NCBI GenBank assembly: GCA_963969345.1 | Contig: OZ017769.1 | Location: 2,609,600 to 2,673,599 of the forward strand | Length of the DNA stretch: 64,000 bases | DNA from: Turbatrix aceti | Taxonomy: Eukaryota > Nematoda > Chromadorea > Rhabditida > Panagrolaimidae | Direction: 5' to 3' | Part shown: positions 40,026 through 49,851 of the stretch, one piece after another | How the letters are laid out: every line of letters starts with the position of its first letter | Position numbering within the stretch: position 1 is the first letter of the stretch | Position numbers and translations under genes: made by a program | The notes under the pieces: model-generated | Told to the model about the DNA's origin: nothing | Databases searched by the model: none | The model's input: only the letters and a program-made list of their open reading frames with translations

Positions 40026-41410
40026 TCAAACACGAGTGACTACTTGTCCAGATGCAGAAACACTTGTTTGACTGATTGTCGTTGAATTTCCGCTACTAAT
40101 AAAGTTCGAAATCGGCAATAACATAAACATATTTTTTACTGATAACTGTATTTGCTGATTGAATATGAGCACAATGACGCCGTGCATTAGTGAGCGAATA
40201 ACTTTAACAACGTGTTGCGCCACGAAACAGATTTGCACGACAGCGGTGCCGTTATTTCGCATTTCTTCAAAACTGTAGCCGCCTAAATTTTTTAAACGTG
40301 CGATAAAAAAAAGTGGAATACTTACGGTAATAGTAATCAAACAAACTGTAGACCAGAACTTCAATCCAGATCACGCTGCACATCATGATACATTGATACA
40401 GGATCTTGACATCATTTCGGCGACTTAAACCTGTTGCTGGAGGAGGAGATTGGTTGACTCTTTTTCTAAAATTTTTTATCCACTCTGCAATGGCTTCTTT
40501 TTTAATTTTGATAAAAATAGCGACGTATATTATGACATCGGCAATAGAGAACACGGTATGCATAACGTGGACGTACTGAAACAGTTGTTTTTTAGTAACC
40601 TTTTGCTAGCATTTTTTGTGCGTTCTAATATTTTTTAACAACTGATTATAGAAAACTTACATGGTAATAATCAGTTTTTTTCGAGTCGTCTACATAGCAC
40701 TCAAGAGCTAGAAAAGTCTGTTGTTGATAGATGGAGCACAGAAACAATTTATAGTACAAGCTGCAGAGTCCCGCAATTGCCAGCCACACAATCGCATTCA
40801 TGACGTACATTCCAGGAGACTCGAACAACACTCTGCACAGATCCTTGTTGAAAAACATGGCAAATCTGTTGAGTGTAAGCAAGAGCGAGACGGTGATTAT
40901 GCCTTCATAGGATACAAAATATGATATCAGGATGAACTTTTCAAAAAGGTTTCTGTCTCCCAAGCCGAATGTTGCCTGAAGCAAGTTTCTTTCGTAGAGT
41001 ACGTGGTAACAAAAAAAGCAAGTAGCATAAAGAATATTGCTTAAAAGTAACTGGACTAAAACAAGAATGAAAAATGTTAGTTCCTTCTTTTCCTTGATTA
41101 TGCGGAAGAGAACGGAAAATATGACAAATAAGTTGAACACAATGCTGGCTATGAATAGGTAATCACAAATTGTCAATACCAGATCGCTTAATTTTTTTGA
41201 GATACCCATTTGGTAGCTGGCGAGCCATCTGCAGCCTTTTGTGTAAATCGCAATACTGCAATCTGTGTAGTTATGCGTTTCGTTATAAATATAATTGTAA
41301 ACGCGGGGAAAATCATCAGAAACAAGCTCTGCTTCATACGCTGCACTGCTCCAGAATTCAGCACCATCGCGGCATTTTAAGTACTGATCACAAAGATCAT
41401 CGTCGTCCAT
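40026..41410 (-). CDS. Serpentine (7TM) chemoreceptor-like protein
   Basis: Exons 41410-40661, 40575-40326 and 40282-40026, total 418 aa, phases consistent (0, 1). Donors GTAAGT twice, acceptors TGTTTCAG and AATTTAG. An acidic, Cys-containing extracellular N-terminus (MDDDDLCDQYLKC; NETHNYTDC) is followed by helices near LTICDYLFIASIVFNLFVIF, FILVLVQLLLSNILYATCFF and ISYFVSYEGIITVSLLLTLN. Then come RFAMFF at a DRY-like position, MYVMNAIVWLAIAGLCSLYY, VFSIADVIIYVAIFI, MMCSVIWIEVLVYSLF and a last helix after RSLMHGVIVLIF. It ends in a Ser/Thr-rich tail. Probably a chemosensory GPCR; subfamily not assigned. It converges on the phosphatase gene, with 210 bp between stops. ATTTTCAG at about 41470 could accept a leader. 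Confidence 0.78.
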
Positions 41411-42009
41411 TGTGCAAAGATAATCTAAAACTTTGGAGATTTTAGTCTCGACAAATTTTTTGCGTTGTTCTGAAAATTATGTCTATAAAAGGAGGGGGGG
41501 CAGAAGAACGAAGAACATTTGCGGAATTAATAAAAATATAAATAAATACATATGTATACTTAAAAAGTGCCAACGAATATGCAGCTTTTTCAGAAGAACG
41601 GAATAATAAAATAATATATTGGCAAGTAAGAGTAATGCACGAGTAAGAGTACGCTGTCAGCAAGTGAAAACAGCTGCCAGGCGGTACTTATTAGGATACA
41701 GTAAGATATCCAAAAATTAATCACCGGGCGTTAGACAGGTGCATGCATAAGGCTTGTGATTATGTTTCCGTTTTAAAAGAAAGCCCCCACGTCCTTTTTA
41801 AAAGAGACACTTGCCAATTTTGAATGACCGCCTCCACAAATTTTCACGCAAATGTCTACCTACATTTGAACATTTGAACTTCTTTACACTGTGTAACTTA
41901 CACATGATTTTTAAACTTTTAAGTTTACAATGTTTAGTTTGAACAAAACGTTGCTACGAAAAATAGAGAAAGTAAGAATATGTATGGATGGATACCGCTA
42001 AATCAGAAA
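41411..42009. other. Intergenic region upstream of the serpentine receptor
   Basis: Probable promoter of the minus-strand receptor. Nothing else recognised. Confidence 0.45.
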
Positions 42010-42024
42010 TCCCTGTAGCGAGAC

Positions 42025-42341
42025 CAGTGCTGTCGGGTACCCGACCCGAAACCCGACCCGAACTCGGACCCGACCCGAAATACTCGGAATTTCGGGTCGG
42101 GTACCCGAAATTTTCGGGTCCGGGTCCGGGTCCGGTGACAGAGAAGCTCTTCACGCATACAATCGGCTATCATAATCTTCTGACTATCCATTGTGTGTTG
42201 TACGTGTAATTGTTTATCGGAGTTTTTGAGCTTTTGCATGAAGTTTTTTTTACAGAAGGCAAAAATTTCGAGTTTTCGGGTCGGGTACCCGAAAGTTTCG
42301 GATCCGAGTCGGGTATTCGGGTCGGGTACCCGACAGCACTG
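42025..42341. mobile_element. MITE related to the hAT element at 2736
   Basis: Inverted ends CAGTGCTGTCGGGTACCCGA. Subterminal runs of GGGTCGGGTACCCGAAA, like the 2736-3214 element. The 8 bp on each side (AGCGAGAC; GTTAGGGT) do not match, so the target duplication has decayed or been lost. Confidence 0.75.
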
Positions 42342-42342
42342 G

Positions 42343-42663
42343 TTAGGGTTTGTCCAGAAATTACGTCATTGCAAGAGGGGGGGGGGTCCAAAAATGACGG
42401 AAAATGATGGAGGGGGGAGGGGGGTACTGCTCAAAATGACGTCATTAAAAAATTTCAATAATTGGCTTACGAATTTTCTAAATTTCAGTTTTTTTTGTCA
42501 AAATGCGCTGAAAACTGACTGTTCTTGTTCCAATATAATTATGTTTCACCAATCATTTTTTTAAATATGACCGACTCCGAACAGGCTTCTTCATCGCAAA
42601 TCGGGGAGGGGGGTAAAAAATCACCGATTTTGCGATGACGTAATTTCTGGACAAGCTTTTAGG
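42343..42663. mobile_element. MITE with TTGTCCAGAAATTACGTCAT inverted ends
   Basis: Element 42348-42658 with imperfect 24-29 bp inverted termini. It is flanked by TTAGG on both sides (42343-42347, 42659-42663), a possible 5-bp target duplication. The interior has G-tracts (GGGGGGGG; GGAGGGGGG). No coding capacity. Confidence 0.72.
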
Positions 42664-42959
42664 ACAGCATATGTATTTGTGAGCTACCATTGATCCAATG
42701 TAAAAATACATGACAATGTTTGAAATGTAGATGAACGAATCAGAACGAACATCGCGATAGACATACATACGTCTTCCGGATTTCGAGCAAAACAAAGGTG
42801 CAAAGAACGATGACAAAAATCTGAAAAAAAATTAATAGCATATTCCCAGAGTTTCAAGGATCCCACTGGAAAATCGACTTCGGTTGTCGCAAACGAATAA
42901 GGGAAGTAGAATGCTGTGCTTACGCAATCGTCCCGCTTTTATAATAAGTTTTCATAAAG

Positions 42960-43245
42960 TTTTGTAATGAATTTTTGACATCAATGAGTTTTTATTTGTT
43001 TTAATTATTATACATTCAATCAAACAAATTTTGATTAAGATAATTTGTTAAGATAAGCTATACAAAAAATGGCAACACAAAGATGAAAAAGATCGCTGTC
43101 GATCGGATCATAAAACGACAAAATGACAAATCCACAAGAAATGTAACGTTTGTTTCTGAGAAGTATGTATATTTAATTGATAATAAGTAAAAATTTTTAT
43201 TTTTCATTTTTCTGCAAAAAAAGACTGTTCTGACGTTTTGAAATG
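42960..43245. other. Spacer with a short relic of the 7TM gene family
   Basis: CAAATCCACAAGAAATGTAA at 43127-43146 resembles the coding sequence around the conserved IPCG motif of the 7TM paralogues. Similar text recurs near 60775. No gene. Confidence 0.4.
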
Positions 43246-44238
43246 CTAGTTATCCTCAACAGTTTTTAGATAAGATCCGACCACAACGTCATCTGCAGTT
43301 TCACTTTGCAATGATAGTGGATTGACGGCTGTAGGAATAGTCGGATTGAAAAATTCGATGACAAGTGTGTAAGTGTAGTGACGAACTTCTTCATCTACCC
43401 ACAAAACTATGGCGATGTGGATAAGTATTGTAGTGTGGTAGACAAACTTAAAATACAAAACCGCGTTCAAATAAAATATGAAACTGCACTGAATGCCTCC
43501 GAAAATACAGCTACCGAAAAACTGTCTCCAGTATCTGTCGGAGTGGCCGGTCTTGAGCCACTTCCATAGGATAGAAAGTCCACAAGGAATGTAGGTGATG
43601 CAGCTACAGTACATTGGGAAACGTATGACGTTTTTCCACCACTAAAAAACATGTCTTTTAATTGTGAACCAAAATGATTCTTACTTACTTTGCTCAAAAA
43701 TTCTCCGCCGCTTGAACAATTCCGAAAAAAAGACAATGTATCAACTGCTACCCGAAAATTACACTGTAAGAGATAATTCATGACAACAAAGTGCGCTGGC
43801 AAAATCATGATGGCCGGAGCCAGATTGCTGTTGTGGGGCGGTTTAAAGAGGCGGAGCCAAGCCGAGTGACAGAAAAAGTAAAGTATCCAATTAATGTTCA
43901 GGAGGAACGTAACGCCAAGAACAAAATTAATGAGTGCATGATCCCAGAGTTTCAGCGATCCCACAGGAAAATCGACGATGATATTCTAAAATTGTAATTG
44001 CTATTTATAAAAATAAGAACTCAAAAACAGTAACCCCTGTAGCGATCCCTGTGAGGACAGCATCTTCTTGAGCAATCATGGATCCAATGTAGAAAAACAT
44101 GGCAAGGTAGGAAATGTAGATGAACGGATCGTGACGTACATCACTGTGTTCGTACGCTTTTCGGATGCCGAGCAGAACGAAGATGCAAATAATGATGACA
44201 AAAAGCTGGAAGTAGCTTGCAACCACGTAGGACCACAT
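43246..44238 (-). CDS. 7TM family member, copy B
   Basis: Exons 44238-44035 (68 aa), 43985-43689 (99 aa) and 43641-43246 (131 aa), all phase 0, total 298 aa. It starts MWSYVVASYFQLFV just behind an ATTTTAG acceptor, so a leader-spliced start is plausible. Shared family landmarks: LLGIRKAYEHSDVR, DPFIYISYLAMFFYIG, RLFKPPHNSNLAP, ILPAHFVVMNYLLQC, MYCSCITYIPCGLSILWKW and VLWVDEEVRHYTYTLVIEFF with NPTIP. Seven hydrophobic stretches can be counted. Closest to copies at 54425-55398 and 60955-61890. I do not recognise a named family; the copy number, divergence and topology suggest a nematode-specific receptor or channel-like membrane protein. Confidence 0.8.
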
Positions 44239-44356
44239 TTTCAATGCTAAAATGTCAAAACAGCCCGTAGAACCAGAACATGCCACACCTGTTTTAAGGG
44301 TTGTCGGACCAATTATAAGGGTTGGCATGACCATGGAGTGTCATTTTTGGTAACTT

Positions 44357-44405
44357 GCGGGGGCTAAAAAAGCCAAACCGTGATATCCGCCTAACGTTGC
44401 ATGAC
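44357..44405 (-). promoter_or_regulatory. Upstream block shared by 7TM copies B and C
   Basis: AGCCAAACCGTGATATCCGC at 44371, about 135 bp upstream of copy B, resembles AGCCAACACCCCGTGATATTCGC at 55496, about 100 bp upstream of copy C. Both are preceded by a GGGGGC-A-rich stretch and followed by GTTGCATGA. It may be a conserved cis element or simply leftover duplicated sequence. Confidence 0.45.
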
Positions 44406-44540
44406 ATCATTTTTTATCATTTCATTTATTACTCATCACAAAAAGTTAGAGCGATAGTGAAGAGTATCGGGCATGGCGGGAGCTTGTTGGCCAGCGCGGG
44501 AGGGGTCACTGGCTGAACTTGTGGATCCGTTATTAGAAAG
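44406..44540 (-). mobile_element. Possible LINE 3'-end remnant
   Basis: About 42 bp (ATTACTCATCACAAAAAGTT... at 44428) match the segment at 48845-48885 with a few changes. The 48-kb copy reads on the minus strand as the tail of a reverse transcriptase-like frame, so this is probably a decayed end of the same family. Confidence 0.4.
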
Positions 44541-45060
44541 CACCATCGACGCTTGCGTGGAACAGGCCATCAAAATTGTCGACAAACCACGATCTGGACA
44601 ATAACGACTCTTGATTTTTTGTTTGCATTTGTTTGTCCAAAGCGATAGACAGAAATAATAAAAAAAAATAAAGAAAAAAAATAATAAAAAAATAGAAATA
44701 AAAATTGCAGAAATTTCAAAAAAAAATCAATTTTCTGGTGTAGTAGGCGGTGAATCATCAGTTTTGCCCAATGCAAACTTTTTTTGTCAAAAAATTGTTA
44801 AAAAAACTTATTAACTGCAGTCTTTGTTTACACTTTTTTTTTGTCAAATGCTCAAGATGGTTGGAAAACAATTGACAACTGATACCTCTGATAACAATGA
44901 TTTGCGTCTGTATTCCATGTTCTTCGTTATCAGTTAAATTATAAAAAAGCTGTAACTTTGTCAAATCACAAATACATAAAAGCAGATCTCCTGACTGATA
45001 ACATGCAGTTCTCAACCAAAAAACTTGTAACAACTCAAACTAACGTATCTGTTCAGTATC

Positions 45061-45476
45061 ATGGTCCTCGGTGCAGCAGCTACGGCCGCCACTGCCGGCG
45101 CAGCCCTGCCAATCGTCGCTACGGTGGCAGTTCCGGCCGTGCCAAGTCTGATCTGGTGTCCACCGTGCACCGTTGTCCTGGGCGCCGATGACGAATCTTG
45201 GGATTGCTGGAAGGCGGTTGTTCACGATGCTTCGGAGGAGCCTTCTCAAGGCGTGCCCCTGGACAGCATTGTTAACGATCCCCGTGTCAAGGTTTGTGTT
45301 CAAAAATCTGGATTTTATAATTTTGGATTTTTCAGAGCGTCGAAGAGGTCTTTGATGCCGAGGACGAGCCTCCTCATCTGATTCTGAAGAACACCTGGAA
45401 CGAGACCTTTCGCGTCGACTACGTCATCCCCTTGTCTACTGGAAAACCCGCAGCTCATGCTCGTCGCCTGAGTTAA
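45061..45476 (+). CDS. Small two-exon protein, possible secreted or membrane peptide
   Basis: Exons 45061-45291 (77 aa) and 45336-45476 (46 aa plus stop), phase 0, 123 aa. Donor AAG|GTTTGT, acceptor GGATTTTTCAG. The N-terminus is Ala/Val-rich and hydrophobic (MVLGAAATAATAGAALPIVA) and could be a signal peptide or a single membrane segment. Then come a Cys-containing part (SLIWCPPC; ESWDCWKAV) and an acidic second exon (SVEEVFDAEDEPPHLILKNT; WNETFRVDYVIPLSTGK). A TATAAAAAAG box lies near 44940 and a poly(A) signal AATAAA at 45498. No family recognised. GC-richer than its surroundings, consistent with coding. Confidence 0.65.
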
Positions 45477-45639
45477 TTTTTCCAAATTTAAAATTTAAAT
45501 AAAGACACATCAAAAAATTAGATATTTATAATACTTCTGAGTTTTCGAGACATTGACGCCTGCGTGGACATCATTTGTGACTCCGAACATCTTGTCGAGA
45601 GTCACGAAAGTTCATACAGTGCGTTTATTCGTGAAGCAA

Positions 45640-45875
45640 GAAAATGATAGAATATGGCTAAATTTATATTGGGTCGCGTCAAGATACATATCCGGCTGGA
45701 TCGTACGGGGGGGACGGGAGAAAAGGTGTTATGGAAGGCGCTCGATGTCAGCGACGGCGCGCGGCGTTTCGTTGACATCGTCGCTGGACGGGTCGATGGC
45801 GACGACACATCTGGTCTAATGACAACTAACCACTGAGTAACGGTGAAATAAATAAATAAATAAACTTTTAAAAAT
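45640..45875 (+). mobile_element. Retroposon-like 3' end with AAATAAAT tail
   Basis: GGTCTAATGACAACTAACCA then CTGAGTAACGGTGAAATAAA and a repeated AAATAAAT tail. The same end recurs at 49525-49590. The preceding GC-rich frame (RVDGDDTSGLMTTNH) may be the last codons of a non-LTR ORF. Family not proven. Confidence 0.45.
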
Positions 45876-46280
45876 AAAAACTTTTAATTTTATCATAAAA
45901 ACAAAGGTTAATAAAAAAAATTACAAAAAAAACTTACAAAGAACGTTAATGATAAAAGAATTTGTTGTCATGGCAAACTAAACAGGCACTTTTTTGGTTC
46001 ATAATATTTGACCAGCCCCCTAGACATGTCCTCAGAATCGGCATTCTATCCTGATAGTAAGTTCTCCTGTCTGTATTCTATTTTATGTTTTTGTGATCGC
46101 TCCTTTCTGTATTCTTTTTTAATTGCAATCCCAGAAAAAAATTAATATTCTTTTGTATGTGTCTGGGACGCCGTCTTTTTACCCCCAAAATTTGATTAGG
46201 TTTGATATTCGTCTTAGGCGTCGTCACGTAGACGCAAAGTGTACGCGTGAAAGCTTGATTGCCTTTCCAGATTTTGTGTG

Positions 46281-46288
46281 TATAAAAG
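46281..46288 (+). promoter_or_regulatory. TATA box of the saposin-like gene
   Basis: TATAAAAG 49 bp upstream of the ATG at 46337, at a plausible distance for a short 5' UTR. Confidence 0.55.
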
Positions 46289-46336
46289 AAGCACTGTGAT
46301 GCCTTTTTTGTCAATCCACAGCATAGTTGTACAACC

Positions 46337-46675
46337 ATGAAACAAGTCGCTGGAATCATCTTTCTTCTCCTTGCTGCGTCCTTTGCAGTCGCCTATAGAG
46401 TCGCCTATAAGTAAGAAATGCCGAGAGTGCTTTCGGGTGGTGACTGATTTTAGTAATGTCTTGCAGCACTACGGCGCCAAAGGAGTAAGCTCAACGTTTT
46501 TGTATAATACAATAATATTTATTTTCAGATCACGACAAAAGCATGCCCGCATACTCCATTATATTACAAAATGTGCCATTATATCCTCAAGAAGCATAAG
46601 ACCGAAGTTCTGGAGCTATTAGAAGAATGTACTTCACCAGAACTTATCTGTGGTATCATCGAAATGTGCCCCTAA
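46337..46675 (+). CDS. Short secreted saposin-like (SapB) peptide
   Basis: Exons 46337-46410, 46454-46484 and 46529-46675, phases 2 and 0, 83 aa. Donors GTAAGA and GTAAGC, acceptors GATTTTAG and TTTTCAG. Using the alternative acceptor CTTGCAG at 46466 for exon 2 breaks the frame. Signal peptide MKQVAGIIFLLLAASFAVAY. The mature part has five Cys (ACPHTPLYYKMC; LLEECTSPELICGIIEMCP). The second half matches the saposin pattern L-L-x2-C...P-E-x-(I/V)-C-x-I-I-x2-C. Nematode saposin-like proteins (caenopores) bind and permeabilise membranes in gut digestion or defence. The canonical sixth Cys is missing, so this may be a shortened or divergent member. Confidence 0.62.
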
Positions 46676-46699
46676 AACGCAAATGTAGACCTAGAAATG

Positions 46700-47098
46700 T
46701 GTCAAATGTAGTTATTTTTACACTTTTTAGTAACTTCTGCTTTTTATCATATAAGACGATGACAACAAAAATTTTTTTCAACAGCCTGTTTTTTTAACGT
46801 TTTTCGAAAACTCAAAGTAGACCTCACAGTAATTCATTTTTTACGTTTTTACAACAAAAAGCATCCGGAGTTAGGCCCAGAAGCCAAAACTTGCTATTAC
46901 TGCTTTTTCTGAAAACACCACAGGAAAATTCTGCAATGACTCTTTTAGTGCATTTTTCGTTCAAACTGCGATCAGCATTTATAAATTTAGTGATCAGGCG
47001 CAATATTTTTGAATTATAATAATTTTGTCATTTCATTGTACTGTGAAACTATTTTTACAATTTTTTTGCACATTGCGTCCATGATTTTTTTATGATGC
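46700..47098. other. Spacer
   Basis: AT-rich, 3' flank of the saposin-like gene. No feature recognised. Confidence 0.4.
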
Positions 47099-48316
47099 GT
47101 TTTATTCTCAATCAACATAAAAACAATAACAAAAACAACAACAAAGTAACGGAAAAAAGACGGTAGAGGAATAGGGGGAGCACCCTTACGCAGTAGCATA
47201 GCTCGGCTACTGCGCCACCCCGACGCAGTAGTAGCATAGTTTGGCCATTGCGCCAGCCCAACGCAGTAACATAACTTGGCTACTGCGTCAAAGAGGAGAG
47301 GGAAGCAGCACGCCGCAATAGCGTAACTTGGCTATTGTGTCGAGAAGGGAGTTGAAAAAATTTACACGACGATTACAATTACAAAAAATGATACTTTATC
47401 CGTTGAAGAGCATTGTCCAAGAAAAATGATAAAAAAAATATCCAGTAACAAATCAAAAAAGGATGATTTTAGAGAAACAATTACGACGACGATGTTAGCT
47501 ATTTTAGAATCGATTGTGATTAACTTGGGTCGATGTCCATGAGCAGCGAAGAGCGTAACCATCCGAGTAAACCGAATCCTGAAAAATAACACGAAATAAA
47601 CGCCATAAGAAGAAAACAGACAAAAAAACTCAAAAAACGATCCGAAAAAACTCATGTAATCAAAAAAGTCAGAACAGTTATCTTTGATTGCCCCGCCACG
47701 AAAAGTCGAACAAACAGTCCACACTACAACGTTGTTCGTTTGTCCGATTTTTCGTAGCGTTACATAAGTTTTTTCTGATCGTTTTTTGAGTTTTTTTGTC
47801 TGTTTTCTTCTTATGGCGTTTATTTCGTGTTATTTTTCAGGATTCGGCTTACTCGGATGGTTACGCTCTTCGCTGCTCATGGACATCGACCCAAGTTAAT
47901 CACAATCGATTCTAAAATAGCTAACATCGTCGTCGTAATTGTTTCTCTAAAATCATCCTTTTTTGATTTGTTACTGGATATTTTTTTTTTATCATTTTTC
48001 TTGGACAATGCTCTTCAACGGATAAAGTATCATTTTTTGTAATTGTAATCGTCGTGTAAATTTTTTCAACTCCCATCTCGACACAATAGCCAAGTTACGC
48101 TATTGCGGCGTGCTGCTTCCCTCTCCTCTTTGACGCAGTAGCCAAGTTATGTTACTGCGTTGGGCTGGCGCAATGGCCAAACTATGTCGGGGTGGCGCAG
48201 TAGCCGAGCTATGCTACTGCGTAAGGGTATTCCTCTACCGTCTTTTTTCCATTACTTTGTTGTTGTTTTTTGTTATTGTTTTTTGTTATTGTTTTTATGT
48301 TGATTGACAATAAAAA
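47099..48316. repeat. 1.2-kb fold-back element, arms about 550 bp and nearly identical
   Basis: The left arm (47099-47662) is repeated inverted at 47763-48316, separated by about 100 bp of loop. Outer ends TCAATCAACATAAAAACAAT, inner ends ACGATC(C/A)GAAAAAACT(C/T)ATG. Each arm holds four degenerate hairpin units of the form ACGCAGTAGCATAGCTCGGC followed by TACTGCG. The arms differ only by a few indels and substitutions. Frames seen in either arm are mirror copies, so they are not independent evidence of a gene. Confidence 0.9.
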
Positions 48317-48834
48317 GTGTTTTTACGAAAAAAGTAATAATGCAAAAAAACCGTTTATTTAAATCAAACCGCCACCGTGTATCAGATTGAATAAAAACGC
48401 AACATTTACGTTCATGTTTGGACTAGGTGTTCAAAATTATCGAATAAAAAGAGAAGAAGCGTCAACAGGTCGTTCGCGACTCAGGTTATCAGAAAAAAAG
48501 AGATTTTAGGCAATTAAGCGTCTCGAACATGTCTGAAAAGTAAATTTGCCATAATTACGCATCATGGAAAATGATTCCGAGTTTCGGGGCAACTACGATG
48601 GAATATGCTTTTTTGAAGCACTTTACGTTGTAATAAAGTAAACGCTGAAAATAAGTGCAAAAAAAAGGCTCATAAAAAAAATTTTTGTTGTCATCGTCTT
48701 ATATTCTTTCATTTTATTGTATTTTCAAAATTTAGCTTCTCGATTTGCAATTGTTTAATGTTAATTGAAAAAACAACGTGTGTTTGTAAATAGTAGCAGT
48801 TACTTTACTTTAATTTACTTTATTTTATTACTCT
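48317..48834. other. Spacer right of the fold-back
   Basis: AT-rich, no gene recognised. Confidence 0.4.
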
Positions 48835-49035
48835 TACTCGTGCATAATTACTCATTACAAAATTAGAGAGACAGTGATGAGTATCGAGATTGCACGAAGA
48901 GGGCGCCGTCAATCGTAGCTACCTGCGTCACGTCGTAGTCCTTCGCAGGAGCGTTCTGGAAGGCCGCAAAGTCGTCGGTCCATCGCCTCGGAGGGGGGCC
49001 TGGCGGACGCTTGTTCTTTGGCGCGGTCTGAGGCA
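48835..49035 (-). pseudogene. Non-LTR retrotransposon reverse transcriptase tail (remnant)
   Basis: The minus-strand reading KNKRPPGPPPRRWTDDFAAF then DYDVTQVATIDGALFVQS ends in a stop near 48867. The R-P-x-G-x-P-x-R-W-x-D-D pattern is usual near the C-terminus of LINE (RTE/CR1-like) polymerases. Only about 60 codons survive. GC content is well above the flanks. Confidence 0.55.
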
Positions 49036-49524
49036 GTAGTAGTTACTTTAGTGTCAAATGTTCCCCCGCCCCTATGATTTTCGGACACCAGTCTTTCTGG
49101 TCACTTCACATCTTGGCAATATTTTTTATCAGAACCTAAAAAAAGCTCGATGTATGTAAAAAAATTTACTAGATTTTTTTTTATATTCATAAAAAAACTA
49201 TGTCAATGGTAAAAAAAATTCAATTGCATAGGTGGTTACTTTATCTGAGGGGGTTTCAATATTTTTTTCCGAGCACAACATTGGGGCGTTAGTTATCATT
49301 AGACTACATGTTAGGAGGCACAAATGATGTCCCCGTAGGCGTAAATGTCTCGATTCGATTTGGAGTTGCAACTTGTAAGGTATTTTCTCATAAATTGACG
49401 ACTTTTTGAACTTTTTTTTTTTTTTTTAATTTTTTAAATTTTAAATTTTTTTTTGAAATTTGTCATTTACAAACGGAAACCATTTGCGGAGGCGCAACTA
49501 AACGCTAAATACAAATTTAATGAC

Positions 49525-49590
49525 ATCTTTGGTCTAATGATAAACTAACCAATGAGTGAGTAATGGTGAAATAAATATTATAAATAAAAC
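49525..49590 (+). repeat. Second copy of the retroposon-like tail
   Basis: GGTCTAATGATAAACTAACC then ATGAGTGAGTAATGGTGAAA and an ATAAAT-rich tail, homologous to 45810-45870. Confidence 0.6.
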
Positions 49591-49851
49591 AAGTTTAACA
49601 GTATTATATTCTCTTTCTCAAATATTGTTAAATTGCTTTTACTTTTGACGGTAACAATTTTAGACTTGCTGCACATTTGTTAATAGGCAGGACTGACTCT
49701 GGTATCGTTTGTGTGCCAAAGGCAAAAGGCAAAGCGTCTGAACCGAGGGTGACGTGTGGTGTCTGTAGCTTGCCGTTATAGGTACCAATTACGAGCGTAA
49801 TTGGCACAAAAGCAAATTTTTTTATTTAATATTTACTTTCCTTCATGCATG

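Larger units (their letters stand above)
42010..42900 (-). pseudogene. Scrambled, transposon-interrupted 7TM paralogue
   Basis: Pieces of the 7TM family's first exon lie at 42010-42024 and 42664-42822 (minus reading: YVYRDVRSDSFIYIS; MYFYIGSMVAHK). The start of its second exon (VGSLKLWEYAINFF) is at 42830-42890, upstream of the first exon in gene orientation, so the copy is rearranged. Two MITEs sit in tandem between the first-exon pieces. No long frame survives. Confidence 0.75.

Noticed and set aside
47362..48042. Protein gene with frame FRIRLTRMVTLFAAHG
   Set aside because: The same frame appears inverted in both arms of the fold-back, so it is a palindrome effect. No splice context or domain.
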